Assembly (NCBI GenBank): GCA_964397365.1 | Contig: CAYNIU010000002.1 | Location: 14,998 to 78,997 of the forward strand | Length of the DNA stretch: 64,000 nucleotides | Source of the DNA: Methylomarinum sp964397365 | GTDB lineage: Bacteria; Pseudomonadota; Gammaproteobacteria; Methylococcales; Methylomonadaceae | Direction: 5' to 3' | In this document: positions 6,951 through 15,425 of the stretch, in pieces | How the letters are laid out: each line of letters starts with the position of its first letter | Position numbering within the stretch: the first letter of the stretch is position 1 | Notes under the pieces: generated by a model | The model's input: only the letters and a program-made list of their open reading frames with translations | What the model was told of the DNA's origin: nothing | Database searches by the model: none | Translations under genes and position numbers: made by a program

Positions 6951-7952
6951 ATGTTTAAAATTCGTTTGCTGGTTGCAGCGGTGGCGGTAACCGGTTCTAT
7001 GTCCGTTGTGGCGGCACAATCGTTGCCGACTAAAGCGCCGGCGCCTGCTGATAATCCGACTACAGCTGAAAAAGTGGCTTTGGGACAAATGTTGTATCAT
7101 GATCCGCGCTTGTCTTCCAGCGGGACTGTATCTTGTGCTTCTTGTCATAACACCATGTTGGGTGGTGAGGATAATCGCGGCGGATCAGTAGGAGTCGGTG
7201 GGCAGGTCGGTGGTCGTAGCGCACCCACTGTATGGAATGCCGCATTCAATGCGGTACAATTCTGGGATGGTCGTGCAGCCAGTCTGGAAGAACAGGCGGC
7301 AGGTCCTGTTACCAATCCAATTGAAATGGGGATGAAAAACTGGGATGTGGTAGTGGCGCGATTAAAATCCATTGAAGGTTATCAACAAGCGTTCACTAAA
7401 GCATTTGGCAAAGATTCTATTTCTAAAGACACGGCTACTAAAGCAATTGCCGCTTATGAAAGAACATTGATCACCCCTAATAGTCCCTATGATAAATATG
7501 TGAATGGTGATAAGTCGGCCATGACGGAACAGCAGATTCGTGGCATGAATAAAGCGGTTGCATTGGGGTGTACTGGTTGTCATAGTGGACCGGCATTTAA
7601 CGGTCCCGGTACATTCCAGAAGTTTCCTGTAAACAGTAACGGCTATTTTGAAGCACAATATGACTTTAAAAAAGATAAAGGTCTTGCGGAAGTTACCGGT
7701 AAAAAGGCAGATGAAAATTTTTGGAAAGTTCCAACGTTACGTAATGTTGCGTTGACTGCGCCATATTTTCATAATGGCAAGGTCAAGTCTCTGGATAAGG
7801 CGGTTAAATTAATGGCCAAATTGCAACTGAATAAAGATTTATCCAAAGAGGATGTGGCTGATATTGTGGCATTCCTGAATGCGCTGACCGGTGAGTTTCC
7901 TGAGCAAAAAATGCCAAAATTACCGGCTATGTCCGGGAAAACTTTTAATTAA
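6951..7952 (+). CDS. Periplasmic di-haem cytochrome c peroxidase (CcpA/MauG family)
   Basis: 333 residues with a cleavable signal peptide (about 1-22) and two haem-binding sites, CASCH at 62-66 and CTGCH at 207-211. The sequence between them (RSAPTVWNAAFN, FWDGRAASLEEQA) and TPYFHNGKV-like APYFHNGKV near the end are hallmarks of bacterial cytochrome c peroxidases, which reduce hydrogen peroxide with electrons from small c-type cytochromes. A perfect GGAGG lies upstream. Length is normal for the family. The gene is not in an obvious operon; a strong hairpin follows. MauG-type enzymes cannot be excluded. Confidence 0.92.
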   Translation: MFKIRLLVAAVAVTGSMSVVAAQSLPTKAPAPADNPTTAEKVALGQMLYHDPRLSSSGTVSCASCHNTMLGGEDNRGGSVGVGGQVGGRSAPTVWNAAFNAVQFWDGRAASLEEQAAGPVTNPIEMGMKNWDVVVARLKSIEGYQQAFTKAFGKDSISKDTATKAIAAYERTLITPNSPYDKYVNGDKSAMTEQQIRGMNKAVALGCTGCHSGPAFNGPGTFQKFPVNSNGYFEAQYDFKKDKGLAEVTGKKADENFWKVPTLRNVALTAPYFHNGKVKSLDKAVKLMAKLQLNKDLSKEDVADIVAFLNALTGEFPEQKMPKLPAMSGKTFN

Positions 7953-7991
7953 CTGCTATATTAAATAATAGTTGGAAAATGTTTGTATTGT

Positions 7992-8016
7992 GTTGGTACG
8001 GAGTTTCCGTACCAAC
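7992..8016 (+). terminator. Strong hairpin after the peroxidase gene
   Basis: GTTGGTACGGA and TCCGTACCAAC form a perfect 11-bp stem with a GTT loop. The nearest T run (8033-8039) is about 17 bases away, so this may be an mRNA-stabilising or rho-assisted 3' end rather than a classical terminator. Confidence 0.5.
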
Positions 8017-8122
8017 CGCTGGTAATGCCTGTGTTTTTTGGAAACCGTGACAAGGAATATATAAATTCCGGGTTGATTCCGGTTAAAAACTGATCATTGA
8101 AATGGAACGGATTTGACAGATA

Positions 8123-8902
8123 ATGAATAAATTATTTTTACTAATGGTTTTGGTGTTGTTTCAGGGCGCTGTATTTGCAATGACTTCTGAAGAAAGAGGG
8201 CTGGAAATAGTCCGGGAAATGGATCGCCGGGATACTGGTTTTGCTGATAGCACTGCAAATTTGAAAATGATTTTAAGAAACCGGCGCGGCGAGGAAAGTG
8301 TTCGCGTGTTGAAAATGAAGACATTGGAAGTTATTGGTGATGGAGATAAAAGCCTTAGTATTTTCAGTAGTCCAAGAGATATCAAAGGAACCGCTTTTCT
8401 GAGTTATACGCACGCTTTGAAAGCGGATGAGCAATGGTTGTATCTGCCAGCTCTAAAACGGGTCAAACGTATTTCATCAAGCAATAAATCGGGGCCGTAT
8501 CTGGGAAGTGAATTTGCTTTTGAGGATTTAACCTCATTTGAAGTAAAAAAATTCAGATATAAATATTTACAGGATGATGTTTTTAACGATATTGATTGTT
8601 TTGTGGTTGAACTTTATCCACAATATGAACATTCTGGTTATACTAGGGAAATTATCTGGATTGATAAATCTCGTTATATACCGATGAAAATTGATTATTA
8701 CGACCGCAAAAATACTTTGCTGAAAACATTGGAAAATAAACATTACAAACAATACCTCAATCAATTCTGGCGGCCGGATGAGGTGTTGATGAGTAATCAT
8801 CAGAACGGTAAAAGCACCTCCTTGTTATGGGAAAATTACCGATTCAAGAGTGGGTTGACAAACCGGGATTTTGACAGGAATACCCTGAAAAGAGCGCGAT
8901 AG
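8123..8902 (+). CDS. LolA-like outer membrane lipoprotein-sorting protein
   Basis: 259 residues with a signal peptide (1-19, ending VFA). The mature part begins with a conserved-looking RGLEIVREMDRRDTGFAD, then NLKMILRNRRGEESVRVLKMKTLE, and the DEQWLYLPALKRVKRISS...GPYLGSEFAFEDL block typical of the LolA-like proteins often encoded beside RND exporters. These are periplasmic carriers with an open beta-barrel for lipid or hydrophobic cargo. Here no RND exporter is adjacent; the gene precedes the glycosyltransferase by 60 bases and may share its transcript. The cargo is unknown. Confidence 0.82.
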   Translation: MNKLFLLMVLVLFQGAVFAMTSEERGLEIVREMDRRDTGFADSTANLKMILRNRRGEESVRVLKMKTLEVIGDGDKSLSIFSSPRDIKGTAFLSYTHALKADEQWLYLPALKRVKRISSSNKSGPYLGSEFAFEDLTSFEVKKFRYKYLQDDVFNDIDCFVVELYPQYEHSGYTREIIWIDKSRYIPMKIDYYDRKNTLLKTLENKHYKQYLNQFWRPDEVLMSNHQNGKSTSLLWENYRFKSGLTNRDFDRNTLKRAR

Positions 8903-8962
8903 GACATACCGGATAGTCCTCTATATATCAAACCCTTTTTGAAAAGCTCCGAAAAAGAGTCA

Positions 8963-10108
8963 ATGAAGTCACCAAATGATAATCAGCCCCTAATCATACA
9001 TGTTATTTTCAGTCTTGGGGTTGGTGGACTGGAAAATGGGGTGGTTAATCTGATCAACCGGATTCCTGAAAATGCTTATCGTCACGCCATTATTTGTATT
9101 AAAAATTCAACTAATTTCAGTCAGAGGATTACCCGCAAAGATGTTGTAATTTATGAGTTGAATAAAAAAGAAGGACATGATTGGCGCTCCTTTGTGAGGA
9201 TGTATCGCTTATTGCGTCATTTAAAGCCAGATATTGTCCATACTCGTAATCTGGCAACCATTGAATATCAGATTCCGGCTTTGCTGGCCGGTGTGAAATA
9301 CCGTATTCAAGGCGAGCATGGATGGGATGTGTTCGATCCAGAAGGGAATAATAAAAAATATCAATGGCTTAGAAGGTTTCTGGGGGTGATAATATGGCGA
9401 TTTATTCCCTTATCCAGACATTTGCAGAACTATCTTGAAAACAAGGTAGGCATTCCTCAGACAAAAATACGCCGTATTTGTAATGGCGTAGACACAAAAA
9501 AGTTCTATCCATTAACACAAAAAAAATATTTGCCTGATTGTCAGCTACACTTTGACAATGATTTAGTTTATATCGGGACGGTGGGCAGAATGCATGGTGT
9601 GAAGGATCAGATGACCTTGGTTAAAGCATTTGCCCAGTTGCTTGAAAATCAGCCGGATTTATTGCAAACAGCCCGATTGATGATGATAGGCGATGGCCCT
9701 ATTCGGGAACAGGCCATAAAATTTCTGAAGTTCAAAAAGCTGGATAAACTGGTTTGGCTTCCGGGCGCAAGGAAAGATGTTGCTGAGGTGATGCGCTGTT
9801 TTGATATATTTGTTTTGCCATCTAAAGCCGAAGGTATCTCTAATACGATTTTGGAGGCAATGGCTACCGGATTGCCGGTAGTGGCGACTAAGGTGGGTGG
9901 AAATCCTGAATTGGTGGAAGACGGGGTGACGGGGAGTTTAGTCGGAAAAGAAGATTATCAGGCAATGGCCGAGAGTATTCGGGATTATATCAATAACAGA
10001 GAAAAAAGGCGGAAACATGGTGGCAATGCACATCAAAAAGTGTTAAAGACATTTTCAATAGATGTCATGGTTGAGAAATACATGGATGTCTATGATTCAT
10101 GTAGATAA
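8963..10108 (+). CDS. GT4 glycosyltransferase, PEP-CTERM/exosortase-A associated type
   Basis: A GT-B fold glycosyltransferase of 381 residues from the ATG at 8963; an in-frame TTG at 8939 would add eight residues but has no ribosome site. The N-terminal HVIFSLGVGGLENGVVNL and IVHTRNLATIEYQ, and the C-terminal GTVGRMHGVKDQMTLVKAF and PSKAEGISNTILEAMATGLP (the E-x7-E nucleotide-sugar motif), match the sugar transferase family that accompanies exosortase A loci. It presumably adds a sugar in exopolysaccharide synthesis on the cytoplasmic side. The amidotransferase gene follows, but no exosortase is in the window. Confidence 0.87.
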   Translation: MKSPNDNQPLIIHVIFSLGVGGLENGVVNLINRIPENAYRHAIICIKNSTNFSQRITRKDVVIYELNKKEGHDWRSFVRMYRLLRHLKPDIVHTRNLATIEYQIPALLAGVKYRIQGEHGWDVFDPEGNNKKYQWLRRFLGVIIWRFIPLSRHLQNYLENKVGIPQTKIRRICNGVDTKKFYPLTQKKYLPDCQLHFDNDLVYIGTVGRMHGVKDQMTLVKAFAQLLENQPDLLQTARLMMIGDGPIREQAIKFLKFKKLDKLVWLPGARKDVAEVMRCFDIFVLPSKAEGISNTILEAMATGLPVVATKVGGNPELVEDGVTGSLVGKEDYQAMAESIRDYINNREKRRKHGGNAHQKVLKTFSIDVMVEKYMDVYDSCR

Positions 10109-10144
10109 TATGATATAAATCAAGTTGACAGGAACGAGATTTTT

Positions 10145-12031
10145 ATGTGCGGAATAGTTGGAATCTTTGATCTCAAGGAAAAACGGGAAATCAATCGGCA
10201 ATTGCTCTCTAAAATGAACGAAAGTCAGTTTCATCGGGGACCGGATGAAGGGGGGGTACATATCGAACCGGGATTAGGGTTGGGTCACAGGCGTTTGTCT
10301 ATTATCGACTTGAGCAGTGGTCAACAACCGATGTCAAGTTCTGACAAGAACGTAGTATTGACTTATAACGGGGAAATCTATAACTATCTTGAATTGCGTA
10401 AAGAGTTGACAACACTGGGGTTTCAATTTGATACGCACTGCGATACTGAAGTGGTATTGAATGCGTGGCGGGCCTGGGGTGGGGCTTGTGTGGAAAAATT
10501 TCGCGGTATGTTTGCCTTTGCCGTTTGGGATAAACTCAAGGATACTTTATTTCTGGCCAGAGACCGGTTAGGCATCAAACCACTTTTCTATGCCGAATTG
10601 AACAATGGCCAATTTATTTTTTCCTCTGAATTAAAAGCTTTAAAAGAACATCCATTGTTATCAAAAGAGTTGGAACCGACAGCTATCGAAGAATATTTTA
10701 GCTTTGGTTACATTCCTGATCCAAAAACTATTTATAAAAATGTCTACAAACTGGAGCCGGGCTTTCAACTGACGCTGAAAAGAGGGCAAAAATTCTGGAA
10801 ACCTGTGCGTTACTGGGATGTGAGCTTTTCCGAACAGAAATATGGTTCTGAGTCTGAAGTTGTAGAAGAGTTACTTTCCCGTTTTGAGGAAGCCGTCAGA
10901 ATCCGCATGATGGCTGATGTGCCGTTAGGTGCGTTTTTATCTGGTGGTGTGGATTCGAGTGGTGTTGTCGCCATGATGTCAAAAAATTCATCGACCGCAG
11001 TAAATACCTGTTCCATTTCATTCGGCGATCCGAAATTTAATGAATCAACGTTTGCTCAACAGGTCGCTAACCACTATCACACCGCACATCGGGTTGAACA
11101 AGTAGACCCGGAAGATTTTCATTTAATCGGTCAATTATCTGGAATCTATGACGAACCCTATGCCGATAGCTCGGCATTGCCGACTTATCGGGTTTGTGAA
11201 TTGGCTAAAAAACAAGTCACCGTTGTATTGTCCGGTGATGGCGGTGATGAAAACCTGGCGGGTTATCGACGTTATCGCTGGCATACATATGAAGATCGTA
11301 TGCGTTCAATCATGCCTGATAGCATACGCAAGCCTTTATTCGGTTTTCTGGGACAGGTCTATCCTAAGGCTGACTGGGCGCCAAAAATATTTCGGGCCAA
11401 ATCGACTTTTGAATCAATTGGGCGGGATTCTCTTGAAGGCTATTTTCATAGTATATCAGTCAATTCCAATGCGATTCGTTCGGCTTTGTTCAGCGAAGGT
11501 TTAAGAATAGAGTTGCAAAATTATCAAGCTGTTGAGGTGTTCAGACGACATATGGAAAATGCGCCTAGTGAAAATCCTCAGTCACTGGTACAATATTTAG
11601 ATATTAAGACCTATTTGCCGGGCGATATTCTGACTAAAGTGGATAGAGCCAGTATGGCGCACGCGTTAGAGGTACGGGTGCCTTTGCTGGATCACTTATT
11701 AGTGGAATGGATGGCGAGTCTGCCGGCAAATTTAAAATTAAAAAACAGGGAAGGTAAATATATATTTAAGAAAGGATTGGAGCGTTATTTGCCAAATGAT
11801 ATTTTATATCGTCCGAAAATGGGCTTTGCAGTGCCGCTGGGTAGCTGGTTTAAAGGCCCTCTAAAAAATCAGGTTAGAGAGGCTTTGTTGGGGCAGACTA
11901 TGATGGATTGCGGTTATTTTGATCAGCAGTTTTTGAAAAAAATGGTTGAACAGCATCAAAGCGGATTAAGGGATTACAGTGCGCCAATATGGTCGTTGTT
12001 GATGTTTGAGTCGTTTTTGAACCCAGCCTAA
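10145..12031 (+). CDS. Asparagine synthase-like amidotransferase (exosortase A-associated)
   Basis: 628 residues starting MCGIVGIF, so Cys2 is the glutaminase nucleophile once Met is removed. The class II glutaminase domain covers about 1-210 (RGPDEGG, HRRLSIIDLS, YNGEIYNYLELR). The synthase domain has the PP-loop LSGGVDSSG near residue 264 and SGDGGDENLAGYRRY. Long AsnB relatives like this occur with the preceding glycosyltransferase in exosortase A regions and are thought to amidate a sugar acid or similar metabolite rather than make free asparagine. It lies 36 bases after the glycosyltransferase, probably one operon. Confidence 0.88.
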   Translation: MCGIVGIFDLKEKREINRQLLSKMNESQFHRGPDEGGVHIEPGLGLGHRRLSIIDLSSGQQPMSSSDKNVVLTYNGEIYNYLELRKELTTLGFQFDTHCDTEVVLNAWRAWGGACVEKFRGMFAFAVWDKLKDTLFLARDRLGIKPLFYAELNNGQFIFSSELKALKEHPLLSKELEPTAIEEYFSFGYIPDPKTIYKNVYKLEPGFQLTLKRGQKFWKPVRYWDVSFSEQKYGSESEVVEELLSRFEEAVRIRMMADVPLGAFLSGGVDSSGVVAMMSKNSSTAVNTCSISFGDPKFNESTFAQQVANHYHTAHRVEQVDPEDFHLIGQLSGIYDEPYADSSALPTYRVCELAKKQVTVVLSGDGGDENLAGYRRYRWHTYEDRMRSIMPDSIRKPLFGFLGQVYPKADWAPKIFRAKSTFESIGRDSLEGYFHSISVNSNAIRSALFSEGLRIELQNYQAVEVFRRHMENAPSENPQSLVQYLDIKTYLPGDILTKVDRASMAHALEVRVPLLDHLLVEWMASLPANLKLKNREGKYIFKKGLERYLPNDILYRPKMGFAVPLGSWFKGPLKNQVREALLGQTMMDCGYFDQQFLKKMVEQHQSGLRDYSAPIWSLLMFESFLNPA

Positions 12032-12115
12032 ATTGGACTAAAGTACAATAGTTAATCAGTTTGTTATTTGATAGTCTTAACATAACATAAAGTTTAAATT
12101 TGTCAGGTGATGATC

Positions 12116-12766
12116 ATGAATGATCAGAAAAAGTGTAATAAACAAATAGATACAAATATTGGAACAGTCAATAACACGCGTCGTTTTTTAAGCAAAGCCG
12201 GAATTGTGACTCCTGTTATGATGATGCTAGGACAGCGGCCTGCTTTTGGCGCTGTTTGTACTGTTTCCGGTTTTATATCGGCAACGCCTGGGAATGTATC
12301 GGCGGTAAGACACGAAGTGACAGGTTGCGGTGGCTTAAGTCCCGGTGCTTGGAGAACGCCGTATAGTGGAGCTGGTGATTGGACTTTGACGCCTTGGAGT
12401 CCAGGTGGGACAGCTTCGGCATTGGCACCTGAAGGTTTAGGTAAAAGAGGAAGTCCTGGGGATCCTAGTTATGGAACCTTAATGGAAGACGCTTTTGCCT
12501 ATTCGGGTGGATATTTAGTGGGAAATTCCATGTATGATGTTCTGTGGATGAATGGATCCTCGGACCCCGGTCAATTAGGCGCTCATTTGGTGGCAGCCTT
12601 ATTGAATGCAGCGGCTGGACTTTATCCTAGTACTGCGGGATTGACTGTATCTGATGTACAGAATATGTATTTTCAGTTGTCGAGTACTGGATCATATGCA
12701 GCTGCTCCAAGTATTTTATGGACACCGGCTCAAGTAGTCACTTTTATTCAACAAACATTTGGTTAA
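12116..12766 (+). CDS. Secreted protein with Tat-like signal, upstream of HPr-rel-A genes
   Basis: AGGTGA placed five bases before the ATG at 12116 makes this the likely start (216 residues); GTG 12107 and ATG 12110 are alternatives. Residues 20-48 look like a twin-arginine signal: TRRFLSK, a hydrophobic stretch, then RPAFGA. The mature part is rich in Gly, Ser, Pro and Trp, with GCGGLSPGAWRTP and later QLGAHLVAALLNAAAGLYP, resembling the SPGYWK-type secreted domain that ends in a helix like LARHLVAALLNAA. No function is known to me. It ends three bases before the PqqD-like gene and may be the substrate of that cassette. Confidence 0.72.
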   Translation: MNDQKKCNKQIDTNIGTVNNTRRFLSKAGIVTPVMMMLGQRPAFGAVCTVSGFISATPGNVSAVRHEVTGCGGLSPGAWRTPYSGAGDWTLTPWSPGGTASALAPEGLGKRGSPGDPSYGTLMEDAFAYSGGYLVGNSMYDVLWMNGSSDPGQLGAHLVAALLNAAAGLYPSTAGLTVSDVQNMYFQLSSTGSYAAAPSILWTPAQVVTFIQQTFG

Positions 12767-12769
12767 TTG

Positions 12770-13057
12770 ATGTGGCAGCTGAGTCATTCGATTACTCTGG
12801 AATGGTTTGAGGATAAGGAAGAATACGTATTGTTTGTTCCAGAGTCTTCGGAAACTTTACTGGTTAACAAAATAGCATTTTTTATTTTACAAAGTATGAC
12901 AGCTCATCCCTCTCGTTTGCTGAATAACTCCGCGTTAACGCAGATTCTCGATCATGATGACAAAACAACAATATTGGAATTAGAGCAGCAGGTTCAGACT
13001 CTGATGGAGATTTTGCAAAAGAAACAGATGGTCAAGAAAATCAGTGAAAGTTTCTGA
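12770..13057 (+). CDS. PqqD-like peptide chaperone of the HPr-rel-A system
   Basis: A 95-residue protein from the ATG at 12770 (an in-frame TTG sits at 12767). The sequence LEWFEDKEEYVLFVPESSETLLVN followed by a helical second half has the small winged-helix PqqD/coenzyme-PQQ-synthesis-D-like pattern, in which peptides are presented to a modifying enzyme. It overlaps the kinase gene by 14 bases and follows the secreted protein directly, so all are likely co-translated. The assignment relies strongly on context, since PqqD-like proteins are short and divergent. Confidence 0.72.
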   Translation: MWQLSHSITLEWFEDKEEYVLFVPESSETLLVNKIAFFILQSMTAHPSRLLNNSALTQILDHDDKTTILELEQQVQTLMEILQKKQMVKKISESF

Positions 13058-13955
13058 TTTCAATGAAAATTGGAAAGTGTTTGAAGAAAAAACGTTTATT
13101 CTGAAAACCGGTCCGTTTTCTACTGCAATTCGAGTTAAACAAGCGGATTTTTATCGAAGTTTTTTAGTTCTTTATCAGCATCATGAGATTCTTTTTGAAG
13201 AAGACTTTGCTGATTATCATATTCGTTTAACACGACCTAAAAATTTTCATTTTTTTTATAAGCCTCAGATACAATTCCTTTTAGATGGATATTCCGTTTT
13301 CAACCCTTTGCCTTTGAATCAGGCTTTTCCTGTGTTTGAATGGGGGTTGAATTGGTGTATTGGTAACCGATGTAACTTTTTTTTGGTTATTCATGCAGGT
13401 GTCTTGGAAAAACAGGGACAAGGTGTTTTGCTGCCGGGGACGCCAGGGTCAGGAAAAAGCACGTTATGCGCAGCTTTAATGCTACAAGGGTGGCGATTGT
13501 TGTCAGATGAACTGGCGTTGATTGATCTGCAAACGGGTGATTGTAGGCCGTTGTCACGTCCCATCAGTTTAAAGGATCAATCTATCGAGTTAATCAGAGG
13601 GTTTTCAAAAGCGGCGGTATTGTCTGAAACAGTACGAGACACTCAAAAAGGTTCGGTTGCCTATTTAAAGCCTACGTTGGAAAGTGTCCAAAAGATTAGA
13701 AATCCGGTAAGACTGAAAAAAATTGTCTTTCCAAAATTCCAATCTAAGACAGAAAATTATGGACTAACACCGATCAGTCGTGCCAGGGCTTTCATGCAAG
13801 TGGCAGATCAATCTTTTAACTATCATATTTTAGGGTCTACAGGATTTAATCTATTGAAAAAAGTACTGGAGTCATGTGAGTGTTTTGAGTTTTGTTATAA
13901 CGGTGATTTAGGTGAAGCGGAAATAATTTTCAATTCCTTATTTGATGAACATTAG
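13044..13955 (+). CDS. HprK-related kinase A
   Basis: 303 residues starting with GTG inside the end of the preceding gene. Walker A is GTPGSGKST (132-140), followed by ALMLQGWRLLSDELALID and PLSRPISLKD, the pattern of the HPr kinase/phosphorylase fold. The N-terminal 110 residues are specific to the HprK-related family that travels with a PqqD-like protein and a nucleotidyltransferase near exosortase genes. The phosphorylated target is unknown; genuine HPr is not required. A cytoplasmic location is expected, as no membrane segment is evident. Confidence 0.85.
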   Translation: MKVSDFNENWKVFEEKTFILKTGPFSTAIRVKQADFYRSFLVLYQHHEILFEEDFADYHIRLTRPKNFHFFYKPQIQFLLDGYSVFNPLPLNQAFPVFEWGLNWCIGNRCNFFLVIHAGVLEKQGQGVLLPGTPGSGKSTLCAALMLQGWRLLSDELALIDLQTGDCRPLSRPISLKDQSIELIRGFSKAAVLSETVRDTQKGSVAYLKPTLESVQKIRNPVRLKKIVFPKFQSKTENYGLTPISRARAFMQVADQSFNYHILGSTGFNLLKKVLESCECFEFCYNGDLGEAEIIFNSLFDEH

Positions 13956-14004
13956 AACATTGATTTGTTGCTGTTGTTTTTGTGCGTTTAAAAGAAGATA
14001 GCCC

Positions 14005-15084
14005 ATGGTTTTGCCGTTATTGATTGAAATTTTTAATCAGCCAGTAAATGCTAAAGAACTGCTAGATAAGCAGTGGGATACTTTGATTTGTCAGGCGCGG
14101 GCGGCAAATTTATTAGCAAGATTGGGTGTTTTCTTACAAGAACGAGGGATGAATGAATGGGTTCCGGGTTATGTCCGCCGACACTTTGAATCGGAACAAT
14201 TTATTTGGCAGGCAGTTAATCGAAGTACTTTGTGGGAAGCTGAACGCATTTATGAGGCTCTTTTACCACTAGGGATAAAAATAGTATTTTTAAAGGGAGC
14301 CGCCTATTGCCTTGCTGAATTAAAGGCATCTCAAGGACGAGTATATCAAGATATAGATATTCTGGTGCCGAAGGAAAGAATAAAGGATGTAGAACGTATG
14401 CTAATGTGGCATGGATGGATTGATCGAACCGAAGATGAATATGACCAGCAATACTATCGGCAGTGGATGCATGAATTACCCCCCAAATATCATAAGGTAA
14501 GGGGGACGGTTTTGGATGTACATCACAATCTGTTACCTGAAACCTGTATGACTGTACCAGAGGTGTTATTGATTTTTGATTCAGCAATACTATTGCCACA
14601 AACTGATTACTCTATTCCTTGTCCTGTTGATTTGGTTATTCACAGCGCAACACATCTTTTTCATGAAGGAGAGTTTAATAATGGTTTACGTGATATTTCA
14701 GATTTAAATTTACTGATCAGTGAATTATCAGTTGATTCCTCTTTCTGGAGGGCATTAACTAGAAGATCGAATGAATTAAATCTTGGGCGCCCTCTTTTTT
14801 ATGCTTTGCGATACGCAAAACATATTTTTCGTTGTCAGATTCCTGATGAAGTGATGGAACAAATGAATAAACAAAGTCCAGGGAGGGTGTATGTAAAATT
14901 TATGGACTTTCTGTTTTTAAGGGCGCTGATGCCAGATCATCCAAGTTGTAATGATCGTTGGACTGGCTTGGCGCGTCTCTTCTTGTATATCCGTTCGCAT
15001 TACCTCAGAATGCCGCTATACTTGTTAATCCCCCACTTGCTCAGAAAAGGCTGGATACGCTTGTCTGGAAAGTCTACACATTAA
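14005..15084 (+). CDS. Nucleotidyltransferase family protein of the HPr-rel-A cassette
   Basis: 359 residues. IKIVFLKGAAY (91-101) and QDIDILVP (115-122) give the G-x-D/D-x-D pattern of the uncharacterised nucleotidyltransferase family (NTP_transf_5). VLDVHHNLLP and LVIHSATHLFHEGEFNNGLRDISDLNLL are also typical of these proteins. It would transfer a nucleotide to an unidentified acceptor. It follows the kinase by 49 bases with the same codon usage, so it is probably the last gene of the four-gene cassette. Confidence 0.8.
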   Translation: MVLPLLIEIFNQPVNAKELLDKQWDTLICQARAANLLARLGVFLQERGMNEWVPGYVRRHFESEQFIWQAVNRSTLWEAERIYEALLPLGIKIVFLKGAAYCLAELKASQGRVYQDIDILVPKERIKDVERMLMWHGWIDRTEDEYDQQYYRQWMHELPPKYHKVRGTVLDVHHNLLPETCMTVPEVLLIFDSAILLPQTDYSIPCPVDLVIHSATHLFHEGEFNNGLRDISDLNLLISELSVDSSFWRALTRRSNELNLGRPLFYALRYAKHIFRCQIPDEVMEQMNKQSPGRVYVKFMDFLFLRALMPDHPSCNDRWTGLARLFLYIRSHYLRMPLYLLIPHLLRKGWIRLSGKSTH

Positions 15085-15425
15085 ATGAATACGACTTAAA
15101 ATAGTTTTGAAAAATGTTTTTAAGGCGTGTTGGTTTGCATGTTCGTTTATTTGATAAAAGGCAGATCAAAACAACTCAGGAATGATAGAATAAGCCTTCA
15201 GCTTCTGCTCAGGAAGTTGAAAAGTATTACTGTACTAGTACCTCATCCATTTTCTTTTGACGAATGATATATTATAAAAGTTGTTGAAATATCAGGACAA
15301 TATTGTGTTCCGTCGGTATAAAGATAGTGCGGTGCTAGTCATATCCGTTAGTCGTAATTTGGCAATCTAATTCAAAATCAGCTGAGTTATCTTGTTTTTT
15401 AAATTCTTTCTTCTATCGCACTGAT
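15085..15425. other. Intergenic region before dnaE
   Basis: 341 bases without a supported gene. Neither a clear terminator for the cassette nor a strong promoter for dnaE stands out; the region is AT-rich and must contain the latter. Confidence 0.5.

Noticed and set aside
3181..7000. Second copy of the tRNA-Leu 3' end as an island attachment site
   Set aside because: No repeat of the T-arm/acceptor sequence was seen up to 7000; the right end may be deleted or elsewhere.
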